Of a stretch of 64,000 nucleotides of DNA, positions 9,109-18,751 are shown in pieces; positions within the stretch are counted from its first letter, which is position 1, and every line of letters starts with the position of its first letter. Both the position numbers and the translations under genes were made by a program. Under the pieces are notes generated by a model. That model saw only the letters and a list, made by a program, of their open reading frames with translations. It made no database searches and was not told the DNA's origin. The stretch is from the NCBI RefSeq assembly GCF_900096755.1, contig NZ_LT615227.1:460457-524456 (forward strand), written 5' to 3'. Origin of the DNA: Polynucleobacter necessarius. Lineage in GTDB: Bacteria > Pseudomonadota > Gammaproteobacteria > Burkholderiales > Burkholderiaceae.

Positions 9109-10179
9109 ATGGCAATTCATACCGACGATCTAAGCTCAATTCCTGAAGATATCCCGGAAGGTAACGACCGCATTGTGAGCGGCGCTGCCGGAAACGCAGA
9201 GGCTGTATTTGAAAGAGCCTTGCGACCTAAGCAGCTCGACGAGTGCGTTGGACAAACTAAAGCCAGAGCGCAATTAGAAATTTTTATTAGCGCCACAAGA
9301 GCACGTCAAGAAGCCTTAGATCACGTCCTACTATTTGGGCCTCCTGGTCTTGGTAAAACAACCCTTGCCCACATCATCGCCAGAGAGCTTGGCGTAAATC
9401 TGCGTCAAACCAGCGGACCCGTTTTAGATAGGCCTGGTGACCTCGCAGCTTTACTCACGAATCTAGAAGCAAACGATGTGCTATTTATTGATGAAATTCA
9501 TCGCCTCTCTCCAGTCGTAGAAGAAATTCTGTACCCTGCACTTGAAGACTACAGCCTAGACATCATGATTGGCGAAGGCCCTGCAGCACGCAGCGTCAAA
9601 ATTGATCTCAAACCTTTCACACTGATTGGTGCAACTACTCGTGCCGGCATGCTCACTAATCCATTGCGCGATCGCTTTGGCATTGTGGCAAGACTTGAGT
9701 TCTATACAACGGAAGAGCTCACTAAGATCATCAACCGCTCTGCCAGCTTGTTAAAGGCGAATATTGATCCAGAAGGATCTATTGAGATTGCGAAGCGTGC
9801 GCGCGGTACTCCTCGTATTGCCAACCGCTTATTACGTCGCGTAAGAGACTATGCAGAAGTCAAAGGCACAGGCACGATTACCAAAGCCATGGCTGATGCA
9901 GCACTCAAAATGCTAGATGTAGACCCAAGTGGCTTTGATGTTATGGACCGAAAATTACTAGAAGCCATCTTGCATAAATTTGATGGCGGTCCAGTGGGCA
10001 TTGATAATTTGGCTGCAGCTATTGGCGAAGAGCGCGACACTATTGAAGATGTTCTAGAGCCATACTTGATTCAGCAGGGCTATCTACAAAGAACCTCACG
10101 TGGCCGAGTGGCTACTCGCCAAGCTTATGAGCACTTTGGGTTAACGCCACCTAGCGGCAGTGCTAGCTTGGATATTTAA
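9109..10179 (+). CDS. ruvB: Holliday junction branch migration ATPase RuvB
   Basis: RuvB is the AAA+ motor of branch migration. Walker [13 protein letters not shown], Walker [12 protein letters not shown], sensor 1 [20 protein letters not shown], arginine-finger region [19 protein letters not shown] and the C-terminal winged helix are all visible in 356 residues. Its stop overlaps the stop of the convergent tyrS by 3 nt, so the two transcripts share ends. Confidence 0.96.
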   Translation: MAIHTDDLSSIPEDIPEGNDRIVSGAAGNAEAVFERALRPKQLDECVGQTKARAQLEIFISATRARQEALDHVLLFGPPGLGKTTLAHIIARELGVNLRQTSGPVLDRPGDLAALLTNLEANDVLFIDEIHRLSPVVEEILYPALEDYSLDIMIGEGPAARSVKIDLKPFTLIGATTRAGMLTNPLRDRFGIVARLEFYTTEELTKIINRSASLLKANIDPEGSIEIAKRARGTPRIANRLLRRVRDYAEVKGTGTITKAMADAALKMLDVDPSGFDVMDRKLLEAILHKFDGGPVGIDNLAAAIGEERDTIEDVLEPYLIQQGYLQRTSRGRVATRQAYEHFGLTPPSGSASLDI

Positions 10180-11408
10180 GCTAGCGTCACCTTCGCAAAC
10201 TTACGTTTGCCAACTTGCACGACGTAAGTACCAGCTTCAATCTTTAACTGCTTATCAGTAATTGTTGCGCCGTCAATCTTTGCACCATTTTGCTCAATAT
10301 TGCGATTAGCTTCAGACGTTGATGGTGCTAAGCCTGCAGCCTTCAAAAGGCTAGCAATTTGCATTGGTGCACCAGAGAGACTGAGCTCTGGAATGTCATC
10401 CGGCACGCCGCCTTTAGCGCGGTGATTAAAGTCTTCTAATGCTTTTTCAGCTGCCGCTTGTGGGTGAAAACGCGCCACGATTTCTTGTGCGAGAAGTACT
10501 TTGCAGTCCTTTGGATTACGACCGGCAGCAACCTCTTGTTTCATGAGATCAATTTCAGCCATTGGCCTAAATGAAAGCAATGTGAAGTAATCCCACATCA
10601 ATTCATCGGAGATGCTCAAAAGCTTGCCAAACATCTCGCCAGCAGGTTCGCTGATGCCAATGTAATTGCCTTTTGACTTGCTCATCTTGTCCACGCCATC
10701 TAAACCAACCAGCAGCGGCATTGTCAAAATACATTGAGGCTCTTGGCCATATTCACGCTGGAGCTCACGCCCAACTAAGAGATTAAATTTTTGATCCGTA
10801 CCGCCGAGCTCTAAATCGCTCTTGAGTGCAACAGAGTCGTAACCTTGCATCAATGGATACAAGAACTCATGTACAGAAATGGGTACGCCACTACGGTAGC
10901 GTTTTGTAAAGTCATCGCGCTCTAACATTTGCGCAACGGTATATCGCGCTGCCAACTGAATCATGCCACGTGCACCCAAGGGATCACACCACTTACTGTT
11001 GTAGCGCACTTCAGTTTTAGCAGGATCAAGCACCATGCTTGCCTGACGATAGTAGGTCTCAGCGTTGACGGCGATCTCTTCAGCAGTCAAAGGTGGGCGA
11101 GTAGCATTGCGGCCGGACGGATCACCAATCATGCTGGTGAAGTCACCAATCAAGAAAATAACGGTATGGCCCAAATCCTGTAGCTGGCGCAATTTATTCA
11201 GAACTACCGTATGACCAAGATGAATATCTGGAGCCGTAGGATCTAGACCCAATTTAATTCTGAGCGAGGTATTGGTTGCCTGGCTACGAGCCAACTTCTG
11301 AACCCAATCAGCCTCCACCAATAGCTCATCGCAGCCACGTTTAGTGGCCTCGAGTGCCGCAAAGACTTCTGGGGTCAAAGGATATTTTTGTTCTGGTTTA
11401 GCCATCAT
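10176..11408 (-). CDS. tyrS: Tyrosyl-tRNA synthetase
   Basis: This class I aminoacyl-tRNA synthetase charges tRNA-Tyr. The HIGH-type motif appears as DIHLGHT, the KMSKS loop as [12 protein letters not shown], and a C-terminal S4-like RNA-binding domain ends the protein. About 410 residues from the adjacent ATG codons at 11406-11408 and 11403-11405. The open frame extends farther upstream ([10 protein letters not shown]) but that stretch is not family-like and runs into the divergent anmK region, so the later start is preferred. Confidence 0.93.
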   Translation of the reverse strand: MMAKPEQKYPLTPEVFAALEATKRGCDELLVEADWVQKLARSQATNTSLRIKLGLDPTAPDIHLGHTVVLNKLRQLQDLGHTVIFLIGDFTSMIGDPSGRNATRPPLTAEEIAVNAETYYRQASMVLDPAKTEVRYNSKWCDPLGARGMIQLAARYTVAQMLERDDFTKRYRSGVPISVHEFLYPLMQGYDSVALKSDLELGGTDQKFNLLVGRELQREYGQEPQCILTMPLLVGLDGVDKMSKSKGNYIGISEPAGEMFGKLLSISDELMWDYFTLLSFRPMAEIDLMKQEVAAGRNPKDCKVLLAQEIVARFHPQAAAEKALEDFNHRAKGGVPDDIPELSLSGAPMQIASLLKAAGLAPSTSEANRNIEQNGAKIDGATITDKQLKIEAGTYVVQVGKRKFAKVTLA

Positions 11409-11484
11409 GCTGATTCGGGTTACTGATTCAGTTAAATTAGTAGTTAAATTGCTAAAGCATAATTGTCGCATTCCTGAGAACCAC

Positions 11485-12588
11485 ATGAACAAACCCCATT
11501 CCCTCTATATCGGCCTCATGTCCGGCACTAGCCTGGACGGGATAGATGCTGTTCTAGCCAAGATTGGTGGCAATGGGGAGGCAACCGCTCTAGAGGCAAT
11601 CAGCACAGCTTTCTCACCAGAGCTCCGCAAGGCCTTATTTGAGCTTCAAAGTCCTGGCCCCAACGAGCTCCACCGCGAAAAGCAGGCAGGCAATGCGCTA
11701 GCCCTAGCTTATGCGGATGCCGTTGAACAGCTCCTGAAAAAGGCCAAACTCCAAGCTTCAGATATTGCTGCTATCGGTGCACACGGCCAAACTATTCGCC
11801 ATCAACCGCATCTTGGCGATATGGCTTACACCCATCAGACATTAAACCCAGCCCTCTTAGCCGAAAAAACTGGCATTGATGTCATCGCCGATTTTAGAAG
11901 TCGCGATTTAGCAGCCGGTGGACATGGCGCACCTTTAGTACCCGCGTTTCATGCACAGCAATTTGTAGAAGATAAAAATTTAGCCATTCTCAATATTGGT
12001 GGAATTGCCAATCTCACACTACTTCCCAAGACTGGCAAAGTCACTGGCTTTGATTGTGGCCCTGGAAACATGCTGATGGATGCATAGATACACGAACATC
12101 AAGGCAATGCTTTTGATGAGAATGGGCGTTGGGCATTACAAGGCAAAGTTAATGAGGCATTGCTTACAAAAATGCTGGCCGATTCTTTCTTTGCAAAAGC
12201 GCCTCCCAAGAGCACCGGTAGAGACGACTTTCACCTGAATTGGCTGCAAGAAAAATTGGGTGGTGAAAATTATCTTTGCGAAGATGTGCAAGCGACCTTG
12301 CTACATTTGACAGCGCACTCCGCCCTCGAAGCTTTAGCCCGTCATGCCCCGCAAACCCAGAAGCTGATTGTCTGTGGAGGCGGCGCTCGCAATACTGCCT
12401 TGATGAATTTATTCAAAGTCAAAGCACAACATTTTTTAAAGCAGTCTTTAGAAATTACTACTAGCGACTCTGCCGGCATTGATCCACAGCTAGTGGAAGG
12501 TCTTGCTTTTGCTTGGCTTGCATGGGCGGCTCACAAAGAAAAACGGCCAGCAAATTTGCCAGCCGTTACGGGAGCCGAAGGGTCCTAG
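11485..12588 (+). pseudogene. anmK: Anhydro-N-acetylmuramic acid kinase with internal TAG
   Basis: AnmK opens and phosphorylates 1,6-anhydro-MurNAc from peptidoglycan turnover. The reading frame begins [20 protein letters not shown] and has GAHGQTIRHQP, NIGGIANLTLLP and GFDCGPGNMLMDA, then TAG at 12085-12087, then continues in the same frame as IHEHQGNAFDENG through VCGGGARNTALM to 12588. The family has Trp at the stop position (DAW), so TGG to TAG is the simplest event. The truncated 200-residue product would lack half of the ATPase fold. Total length (367 codons) is otherwise normal with no other lesion, so the mutation is recent. Confidence 0.9.
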
Positions 12589-12636
12589 AATTCTAGGCGC
12601 TTGCTATCCAGCTTAAGTCGATAAACCTTTCTCTCT

Positions 12637-13011
12637 TTAAGCAGAGAAAGAGGATCCACAACCACAAGTAGTTTGAGCATTTGGATTCTTAATGACAAAC
12701 TGTGAGCCATTGATATCTTCTTTGTAATCAATCTCAGCGCCAACTAAATATTGGAAGCTCATTGAATCCACCAATAAAGTAACGCCATTTTTTTCAAAGA
12801 GGGTGTCATCTTCATTCACAGCATCATCAAATGTGAAGCCATACTGAAATCCTGAGCAGCCGCCGCCTTGAACAAATACACGCAACTTCAACTCTGGATT
12901 ACCTTCTTCAGCAATCAAGTCCGCTACTTTTGCAGCAGCGCTATCCGTGAACACCAATGGAGTTGGTGGCTCTGCCAAGTCTTCAGTAGGTTTTGTCGCT
13001 AATTCGGTCAT
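12637..13011 (-). CDS. erpA: Iron-sulfur cluster insertion protein ErpA
   Basis: ErpA is an A-type carrier that delivers Fe-S clusters to apoproteins, including enzymes of isoprenoid synthesis. 124 residues; the three conserved cysteines appear in [11 protein letters not shown] and [13 protein letters not shown] lies 7 nt before the ATG. It converges with the broken anmK and stands upstream of nothing else on its strand here. Confidence 0.93.
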   Translation of the reverse strand: MTELATKPTEDLAEPPTPLVFTDSAAAKVADLIAEEGNPELKLRVFVQGGGCSGFQYGFTFDDAVNEDDTLFEKNGVTLLVDSMSFQYLVGAEIDYKEDINGSQFVIKNPNAQTTCGCGSSFSA

Positions 13012-13090
13012 GATTTACTCCTAATTCAAAAGGCAATGTCCTATTTTAGGCTTTTAATGTCCAGTTTGCTGAAGGGTCATTACGTCCTGA

Positions 13091-14149
13091 TTACGGTGAT
13101 ACAGCGATCTGGGTAAGGCCTGTAGTCTCTGGCAAGCCAAACATCAGGTTCATGCACTGCACACCTTGGCCTGAAGCACCCTTCACCAAATTGTCTTCAA
13201 CCACCAAAATAACTAAAGTGTCGCCGCCGCCTGGACGATGAATCGCAATCCGAATGCCATTGCTACCCCGTACAGAACGCGTCTCAGGATGACTACCTGC
13301 TGGCATTACATCGACAAACGGCTCATCTTTATAAAAACTCTCGTAAAGCTTTTGGTAGTCAACCTCTTTACCCGCGTCAGTCAAACGAACGTACAAAGTC
13401 GAATGAATACCTCTAATCATTGGCGTTAAATGCGGCACAAAGGTCAGGCCAATCTGATCATGGCCAGCAATCGCTTTTAAGCCTTGCTCGATCTCCGGCA
13501 AATGACGATGCCCTTTAACGCTGTAGGCTTTGAAGTTGTCACTCGCCTCAGACAGCAGGGTGCCGATCTCGGCCTTACGGCCAGCACCAGAGGTGCCTGA
13601 CTTGGAATCAGAGATGATGTGCGTACCATCGATTAAATGCTTGCCGCCAGTTGATTTTGGTGACAGCAAAGGTGCGAGGCCAAGCTGCACAGAAGTTGGA
13701 TAGCAACCCGCCAAACCAACTACGCGAGCCTTCTTAATTGCATCGCGGTTGATCTCTGGCAAACCATAAACCGCTTCAGCCAAAATTTCTGGGCAGCCGT
13801 GCTCCATGCCATACCATTTTGCAAACTCTTTAGTGTCTTTCAAACGAAAGTCAGCAGCAAGATCCAAAATCTTCACATTATTAGCAAGCAACTCTTTTGC
13901 TTGTGCCATGGCAACGCCATGCGGAGTTGCAAAGAACACAGCATCGCACTCGCTGAGCTTAGCTTCATCAGGCGTCGTAAATTTCAGAGCAACGCGACCA
14001 CGCAACGATGGAAACATCTCAGCCACTGGCATGCCAGCTTCTGTACGAGAAGTAATTGCAGTGAGCTCTACCTCGGGATGCTGCGCTAATAAACGTAGCA
14101 ATTCCACTCCGGTATAACCAGTGCCACCTACGATGCCAACTTTAATCAT
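13091..14149 (-). CDS. argC: N-acetyl-gamma-glutamyl-phosphate reductase
   Basis: ArgC catalyses the NADPH-dependent third step of arginine synthesis. [21 protein letters not shown] carries the Rossmann motif; [14 protein letters not shown] holds the catalytic Cys; HRHLPEIEQ is the conserved His region. 352 residues. The ATG at 14149 has GGAG 8 nt upstream; an in-frame TTG at 14161 is less likely. It lies downstream of rpsI, separated by a terminator. Confidence 0.94.
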   Translation of the reverse strand: MIKVGIVGGTGYTGVELLRLLAQHPEVELTAITSRTEAGMPVAEMFPSLRGRVALKFTTPDEAKLSECDAVFFATPHGVAMAQAKELLANNVKILDLAADFRLKDTKEFAKWYGMEHGCPEILAEAVYGLPEINRDAIKKARVVGLAGCYPTSVQLGLAPLLSPKSTGGKHLIDGTHIISDSKSGTSGAGRKAEIGTLLSEASDNFKAYSVKGHRHLPEIEQGLKAIAGHDQIGLTFVPHLTPMIRGIHSTLYVRLTDAGKEVDYQKLYESFYKDEPFVDVMPAGSHPETRSVRGSNGIRIAIHRPGGGDTLVILVVEDNLVKGASGQGVQCMNLMFGLPETTGLTQIAVSP

Positions 14150-14206
14150 GCCATTCTCCAAAATACCAACAGATGAATTTTATTTCTTTATTACCTAGAT
14201 TGTAGA

Positions 14207-14235
14207 AACAAAAAGGGCCGCTTGCGCGACCCTTT
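14207..14235 (-). terminator. Rho-independent terminator of rplM-rpsI
   Basis: On the minus strand AAAGGGTCGC and GCGGCCCTTT pair around a GCAA tetraloop, followed by TTTTTGTTTCT. It sits 27 nt past the rpsI stop and separates the ribosomal operon from argC. Confidence 0.8.
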
Positions 14236-14261
14236 CGATAAAACTTAAGCGACTGAAAGAA

Positions 14262-14663
14262 TTAGCGCTTGCTGAACTGCTTACGACGACGCGCGCCGTG
14301 CAGACCAACTTTTTTACGCTCAACTTCACGAGCATCGCGAGTTACCAAACCTGCTTTAGACAGGGTTGGCTTCAAAGCGTTGTCGTAGTCGATCAATGCA
14401 CGAGTAACACCGTGACGAACCGCACCAGCTTGGCCAGTTTCACCGCCACCAGAAACGTTTACTTTGATATCAAAGGTTGTTAAGTGGGCTGTGAGAGCCA
14501 AAGGCTGACGAGCGATCATGTGTGATGTTTCACGAGCAAAATATACATCGATAGGCTTACCATTAACAATGATTTCGCCTTTGCCAGATTTAATGAATAC
14601 GCGCGCAACAGAACTCTTGCGGCGACCAGTACCGTAATTCCAATTTCCGTAATTAATAGCCAT
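14262..14663 (-). CDS. rpsI: 30S ribosomal protein S9
   Basis: S9 is a small-subunit head protein whose C-terminal tail reaches the P-site tRNA. 133 residues, with [15 protein letters not shown] at the N-terminus and the typical basic tail [12 protein letters not shown] strong AAGGA lies before the ATG. It follows rplM by 9 nt, the universal rplM-rpsI pair. Confidence 0.97.
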   Translation of the reverse strand: MAINYGNWNYGTGRRKSSVARVFIKSGKGEIIVNGKPIDVYFARETSHMIARQPLALTAHLTTFDIKVNVSGGGETGQAGAVRHGVTRALIDYDNALKPTLSKAGLVTRDAREVERKKVGLHGARRRKQFSKR

Positions 14664-14672
14664 TTGGTTTCC

Positions 14673-15101
14673 TTAAATCTCTAACGCTTTTGGCTGTTGA
14701 GCCGCATGCGGATGATTGGCGTCGCCGTAGACTTTTAATTTCTTGATCATGGCATAGCCTAGTGGGCCTTTTGGCAACATACCTTTCACAGCCTTCTCCA
14801 AAGCGCGACCTGGGAAACGGTCTTGCATCTTGTCGAAGTTAGTCGAGCTAATACCACCTGGGTATCCGCTGTGACGGTAATAAATCTTGTTCAAGCCTTT
14901 AGTGCCTGTGACACGGAGCTTAGAAGAATTGATAACGACAATAAAGTCGCCAGTATCAACGTGTGGGGTGTATTCAGGCTTGTGCTTGCCGCGTAGACGG
15001 AGTGCCACTTCACTGGCGACACGACCGAGGACTTTGTCCGTAGCGTCAATCACGAACCATTCATGCACTACCTCATGGGATTTTGCAGAAAAAGTTTTCA
15101 T
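14673..15101 (-). CDS. rplM: 50S ribosomal protein L13
   Basis: L13 is an early assembly protein of the large subunit. 142 residues starting [19 protein letters not shown], with [19 protein letters not shown] and [19 protein letters not shown] as family signatures. Its promoter should lie in 15102-15261, which holds no gene; no clear -35/-10 pair was identified there. Confidence 0.97.
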   Translation of the reverse strand: MKTFSAKSHEVVHEWFVIDATDKVLGRVASEVALRLRGKHKPEYTPHVDTGDFIVVINSSKLRVTGTKGLNKIYYRHSGYPGGISSTNFDKMQDRFPGRALEKAVKGMLPKGPLGYAMIKKLKVYGDANHPHAAQQPKALEI

Positions 15102-15261
15102 GATTTCTCAAATTGTTATGGTCAAAAAAAATTACCCCAACCAAACTACATCCACCTTGGCCCTGCTTATGTTTGCAAGCTCGCAGATTCTGCAATTTAA
15201 CTGGTACAACAAATTACCGCTGACCGGCTAGGTAATTCAGTAAAGCCTTGAATTGTAACCT

Positions 15262-15368
15262 AAAAAAACCCAGGAACGAGTCCTGGGTTGGAATCCACCT
15301 ATGTTTGGGTGGAGGAGACACTGGGAGGTAAGTCGCAGTCTTATACAAATACAAGACTGACTACCAAT
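15262..15368 (-). ncRNA. Candidate small RNA with three stem-loops and its own terminator
   Basis: In the 425-nt gap between rplM and the OsmC gene, the minus strand has a -35 TTGCGT (15399-15404), 18-nt spacer, -10 TAGAAT (15375-15380), then about 107 nt ending at a strong terminator (AACCCAGGA / TCCTGGGTT, 15267-15289, followed by seven U). Inside are a hairpin (AGTCTTGTA ... TATAAGACT), an unpaired CU-rich stretch with ACCTCCC and CTCCTCC, and a second hairpin (TCCACC / GGTGGA). Exposed CCUCC resembles anti-Shine-Dalgarno loops of trans-acting small RNAs. An alternative is a leader or attenuator for rplM, which starts 160 nt further on. The rest of the gap (15102-15261, 15405-15526) shows nothing codable. 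Confidence 0.5.
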
Positions 15369-15374
15369 ATAGTT

Positions 15375-15404
15375 ATTCTACACAAACAATATGGTGCAAC
15401 GCAA
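15375..15404 (-). promoter_or_regulatory. Putative sigma70 promoter of the candidate small RNA
   Basis: TTGCGT at 15399-15404 and TAGAAT at 15375-15380 with an 18-nt spacer, on the minus strand. Start expected near 15368. Confidence 0.4.
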
Positions 15405-15526
15405 GAAAATTGACTAAAATCGATTTTTTGATGTTTTTTGGCTATTTTTATCACCAAACAAAGCGCTGTAAATATTGGTAAACTATTGATAATATTGATT
15501 AATTTAGTAAGTTAGGGGTCACTAAT

Positions 15527-15949
15527 ATGGATTGTCGAGTATCTTGGTTGGGTAATGGCGGAATGGCTTTTTCAGCTGAAACTGGCAGTGGCCACCTCGT
15601 AAATATGGATGGAGCCCCTGAAGCGGGCGGAAGAAACCTGGCCCCAAGGCCAATGGAGCTGCTTTTAGCCGGCGCAGGCGGTTGCTCTGCATTTGATGTG
15701 GTTTTAATCCTACAGAGGGCTCGCCAGGCCATTAATGGCTGCGAAGTGGTCCTTCAGGCCGAACGGGGTACTGAAGACCCCAAAGTCTTCACTAAGATCA
15801 ATTTGCACTTTATTGTCAAAGGGAAAAATCTTGACCAGGCAAAAGTAGATCGCGCGGTGAAGCTTTCTCATGAAAAGTATTGCTCAGCAACCACTATGTT
15901 GGCTAAAACTGCAGAACTGACTTACAGCGTCGAAATCGTTTCAGAATAA
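15527..15949 (+). CDS. OsmC-family protein
   Basis: 140 residues of the OsmC/Ohr fold, closest in pattern to the YhfA subgroup. APRPMELLLAGAGGCSAFDVV carries the first conserved Cys and HEKYCSATTMLAKTAEL the second; in Ohr/OsmC proteins these two cysteines act on organic peroxides. The substrate of the YhfA branch is not established. AGGGG lies 9 nt before the ATG. It converges with the RNase P RNA gene, whose 3' end is within a few bases of this stop codon. Confidence 0.85.
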   Translation: MDCRVSWLGNGGMAFSAETGSGHLVNMDGAPEAGGRNLAPRPMELLLAGAGGCSAFDVVLILQRARQAINGCEVVLQAERGTEDPKVFTKINLHFIVKGKNLDQAKVDRAVKLSHEKYCSATTMLAKTAELTYSVEIVSE

Positions 15950-15950
15950 G

Positions 15951-16260
15951 TGCAGAGTCAATCGATAAGCCGGATTCTGTCGCCTAGATTTGCATCTAGG
16001 GGCAATCATTCCTCTAGGCCGGCAGTTACCTGACGGCTCAAGCTCCCTACCCGCAGACTCAGCGGGACGCCTCATCGCCTGCTTACTTGAGATTGCTCCA
16101 GGTGGAGGTTACCGCGTTTCACCGTAACTAAATACGCTCGTCTCTGTGGCCCTATTCCTCACGTCGCCGTGGATGGCCGTTAGCCACATCACCCTTCCCT
16201 ATGGAGTCCGGACTTTCCTCCCCCTCAATAAAGAGGCGGCGATTGCCCAATTGACTCTGC
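15951..16260 (-). ncRNA. rnpB: RNase P RNA, bacterial class A
   Basis: This RNA is the catalytic subunit that matures tRNA 5' ends. On the minus strand the conserved blocks are GAGGAAAGTCCGGACTCCAT near the 5' end, GAAACGCGGTAACCTCCACC in the middle and ACAGAATCCGGCTTATCGAT at the 3' end. The ends GCAGAGTCAA and TTGACTCTGC pair to form a long P1, which fixes the boundaries. About 310 nt, on the short side for class A. A promoter stands right upstream at 16267-16296. Confidence 0.95.
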
Positions 16261-16266
16261 GCCTGC

Positions 16267-16296
16267 AGTCTAACGCAGTCAGGACAATTTGACCAA
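16267..16296 (-). promoter_or_regulatory. Promoter of rnpB
   Basis: Minus strand TTGGTC (16291-16296), 18-nt spacer, TAGACT (16267-16272). The -10 ends 6 nt before the expected rnpB 5' end, a good fit. Confidence 0.6.
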
Positions 16297-16316
16297 GAAA
16301 GCAATGATTTGAGTAT

Positions 16317-17375
16317 TTAAACGAGTGACCAAGCAATCGTTTCGCCAGCACGAAGCGGAACAATAGTGGCATCGCCTAACGGCAATTCTGCGGGGATGTT
16401 TTGAGCTTGCTTTGCCAAGGTAATAGTTTTGCTATTGCGTGGCAGAGAATAAAAATCAGGGCCGAAGAAACTAGCAAAACCTTCTAACTTATCAAGCTTG
16501 CCAACACTCTCAAACGCTTCGGCATATAAACCCAATGCGTTAAATGCACTGTAACAACCCGCGCAACCACAAGCAGCCTCTTTAGCACCTTTCGCATGAG
16601 GCGCGCTATCGGTTCCCAGGAAGAAACGAGGGCTTCCGCTAGTGGCTACCTCTAATAATGCAACGCGATGTTCTTCGCGTTTGAGTACTGGCAAACAATA
16701 ATTATGCGGACGAATACCGCCAGCAAAAATCGCATTGCGGTTCATCAGCAAATGCTGAGGAGTAATCGTGGCTGCTATGGAATTTTTTCCGTCAGTAACC
16801 ACATCACGAACAAAGTGGGCAGCCTGCTTAGTGGTGATGTGCTCAAAGACAATTTTGAGTTCAGGAAATTTTTTACGTAACGGCTCTAACACCGTATCTA
16901 TAAATACAGCCTCGCGATCAAAAATATCAATCTCAGAGCTGGTTACCTCGCCATGCACCAAGAGCGGTATACTGACAGCTTGCATCGCCTCTAGAGCTGC
17001 ATGGCAATGCTTCAGGTCACTAACGCCAGCGTCACTATTTGTAGTTGCGCCCGCTGGATACAACTTAAACCCTACAATGCCTGCAGCCTTAGCCTTACGA
17101 ACCTCATCCGCAGATGTGTTGTCAGTGAGGTACAGCGTCATCAAAGGAGTAAAACTACTTACTCCCAACGACTTTAAATTCGATTCAATACGTGCTTGGT
17201 AGGCCTTAGCTAAATCGACAGTTGTCACTGGTGGCCTGAGATTGGGCATGATAATTGCGCGGGCGAATTGTCGCGCTGTGTCGGCTAATACATCCTTCAT
17301 GACTTCGCCATCACGAATATGCAAATGCCAATCGTCTGGCTGTATCAGTTGAATTTGAGTTGGACTATTGGACAT
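16317..17375 (-). CDS. pyrC: Dihydroorotase (class II, PyrC)
   Basis: PyrC cyclises carbamoyl aspartate to dihydroorotate in pyrimidine synthesis. [19 protein letters not shown] contains the metal-binding Hx[18 protein letters not shown] carries the lysine that becomes carboxylated; LVHGEV and FEHITT supply His ligands; [16 protein letters not shown] holds the catalytic Asp. 352 residues, full length. It begins one base after the end of a dead glycerate-kinase gene, so it was probably the downstream gene of that operon. Confidence 0.95.
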   Translation of the reverse strand: MSNSPTQIQLIQPDDWHLHIRDGEVMKDVLADTARQFARAIIMPNLRPPVTTVDLAKAYQARIESNLKSLGVSSFTPLMTLYLTDNTSADEVRKAKAAGIVGFKLYPAGATTNSDAGVSDLKHCHAALEAMQAVSIPLLVHGEVTSSEIDIFDREAVFIDTVLEPLRKKFPELKIVFEHITTKQAAHFVRDVVTDGKNSIAATITPQHLLMNRNAIFAGGIRPHNYCLPVLKREEHRVALLEVATSGSPRFFLGTDSAPHAKGAKEAACGCAGCYSAFNALGLYAEAFESVGKLDKLEGFASFFGPDFYSLPRNSKTITLAKQAQNIPAELPLGDATIVPLRAGETIAWSLV

Positions 17376-17376
17376 A

Positions 17377-18742
17377 TTATTTTTCTAGCAAGATGATGCG
17401 AAAATCATTCACATTGGTAATGTGTAGGGCCAGTTTCCACCAAAGCGCCAAATTCTGCAAAGAAGCCGTAGCAATCATGCGCCGATAAGAAATTTTCTGG
17501 CGCGCGATCTGCTGGCTGGCTGGCTGGCTGGCTTTACGAATAGTCGCATCAAACCAAGCTCCTGCATTCTTTTCGCTGCCATCAATGCCATCGGTATCGG
17601 CCGCCAAAGCAGCAATATTAGGTAAATCAGAACTGGCTGCAAATAGGGAGAGTAAATATTCACTGCAACGACCGCCGCGTCCTTTAACACCAGCTGGAAT
17701 AGTCACAGTACATTCACCGCCGGAGATCAAGGCTCGCGGTTTATCAATCCCTTTAGTCAAATAGTCACGCACTAAAGTGGCCTGCTCGACACCAACCTCT
17801 TGTGTCTCACCAGTAATCGTGTCACCCAAAATAATTGGCTCATATCCCTGGGTGCGTACATAAGCAGCGGCAGCCTCTAGACTTTTATATGCAGTTGCAA
17901 TGACATGATTAGTTACTTGAGCATTTACCAAATCCACATCTTTCAGAGTCTCAGGTTTTTCTCCAGCTAAACCTTGCTTGAGATGATTGCGCACTGATGC
18001 AGGAACAGCAGATCCATCTAAGTCATATTTTTGCAAAATATTGAGCGCATCTAAATAGGTAGAGTAATCAGCAGCGCATGGACCACTGGCAATATCTGCC
18101 GGCGAATCGCCAGTTACATCAGAAATTAATAGCGCCTCCACTCGTGCGCCACGAGTAATTGCCACTCTGGCTAAGTTACCACCCAAGATTGCAGATAGAT
18201 GTTTCCGAACTACGTTCATTTCTTCAATTGGGGGGCACCGCTACGCAACAGCGCTTCGGTCGTTTGGCGCATGTCATCAATCGAAATACCTTCTTATGGC
18301 AAGGTCAATAAGCTAGAGCCGCCGCCAGATACCAAGGCAATGAGCACATCACCTTGCTTCAAGTGGTTTGTGAGTGCCAGGACTTCTTTGGCGCCATCCA
18401 TACCAGCCTGGTCGGGCGCTGGATGTCCAGCCTCAATAATTTTGATATGACTGGTTGGGGCGAGTTATGTCCATAACGCGTAAGAACAATGCCCTTAATT
18501 TCAGTATGCGGCCAATACACTTGCGCATACGACTCTAAAGCACTAGCCATGGAGGCACTTGCTTTGCCAGCACCAACTACTAAGCACCTACCCTTAGGCT
18601 CCTGCCCCTTTGGAAATATCTTGGCTAAATATTGCGAAACAATTACTTTTGGGTCAGCAACCGCTACAGCAGCAGCAAACGCATTTTTGAGAGTTGCCTC
18701 TTTAGTTGCCGACATAGAAGGTGAAAAGCTGTTTTGAGTCAT
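17377..18742 (-). pseudogene. Glycerate kinase / hydroxypyruvate reductase-like (MOFRL family), disrupted
   Basis: The MOFRL/DUF4147 family (GckA/TtuD type) phosphorylates glycerate. The 5' half reads MTQNSFSPSMSATKEATLKN and LVVGAGKASASMA; the 3' half reads MNVVRKHLSAILGGNLARV, LISGGECTVT and TDGIDGSEKNAGAWFD. At least five lesions are visible: a frameshift at the C run 18457-18460 (after TRYGHNSP, where the proper frame resumes as TSHIKIIEAGHP); TAA at 18294-18296 within LLTLP-stop-EGISIDD; a frameshift at the six-C run 18230-18235; a frameshift in the CTGG repeat 17512-17533; and a 1-nt insertion near 17420 between VETGPTH and TNVNDFR. Each half aligns with the family only after frame switching. 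Clearly non-functional. Confidence 0.9.
17512..17533. repeat. CTGG tetranucleotide repeat (five units) in the glycerate-kinase pseudogene
   Basis: Five perfect CTGG units plus CT. On the coding (minus) strand it encodes the low-complexity ASQPASQ. The family-like frame (ENFLSAHDCYGFFAEFG) resumes only in another phase after the repeat, so slippage here caused one of the frameshifts. Confidence 0.9.
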
Positions 18743-18751
18743 CAAGCTATT

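Noticed and set aside
15262..15368. 6S RNA or tmRNA
   Set aside because: Too short, no tRNA-like ends and no long central bubble.
15102..15526. Known L13 leader riboregulator
   Set aside because: The described L13 leaders are from Firmicutes and the structure here could not be matched; a free-standing RNA with its own terminator fits better.
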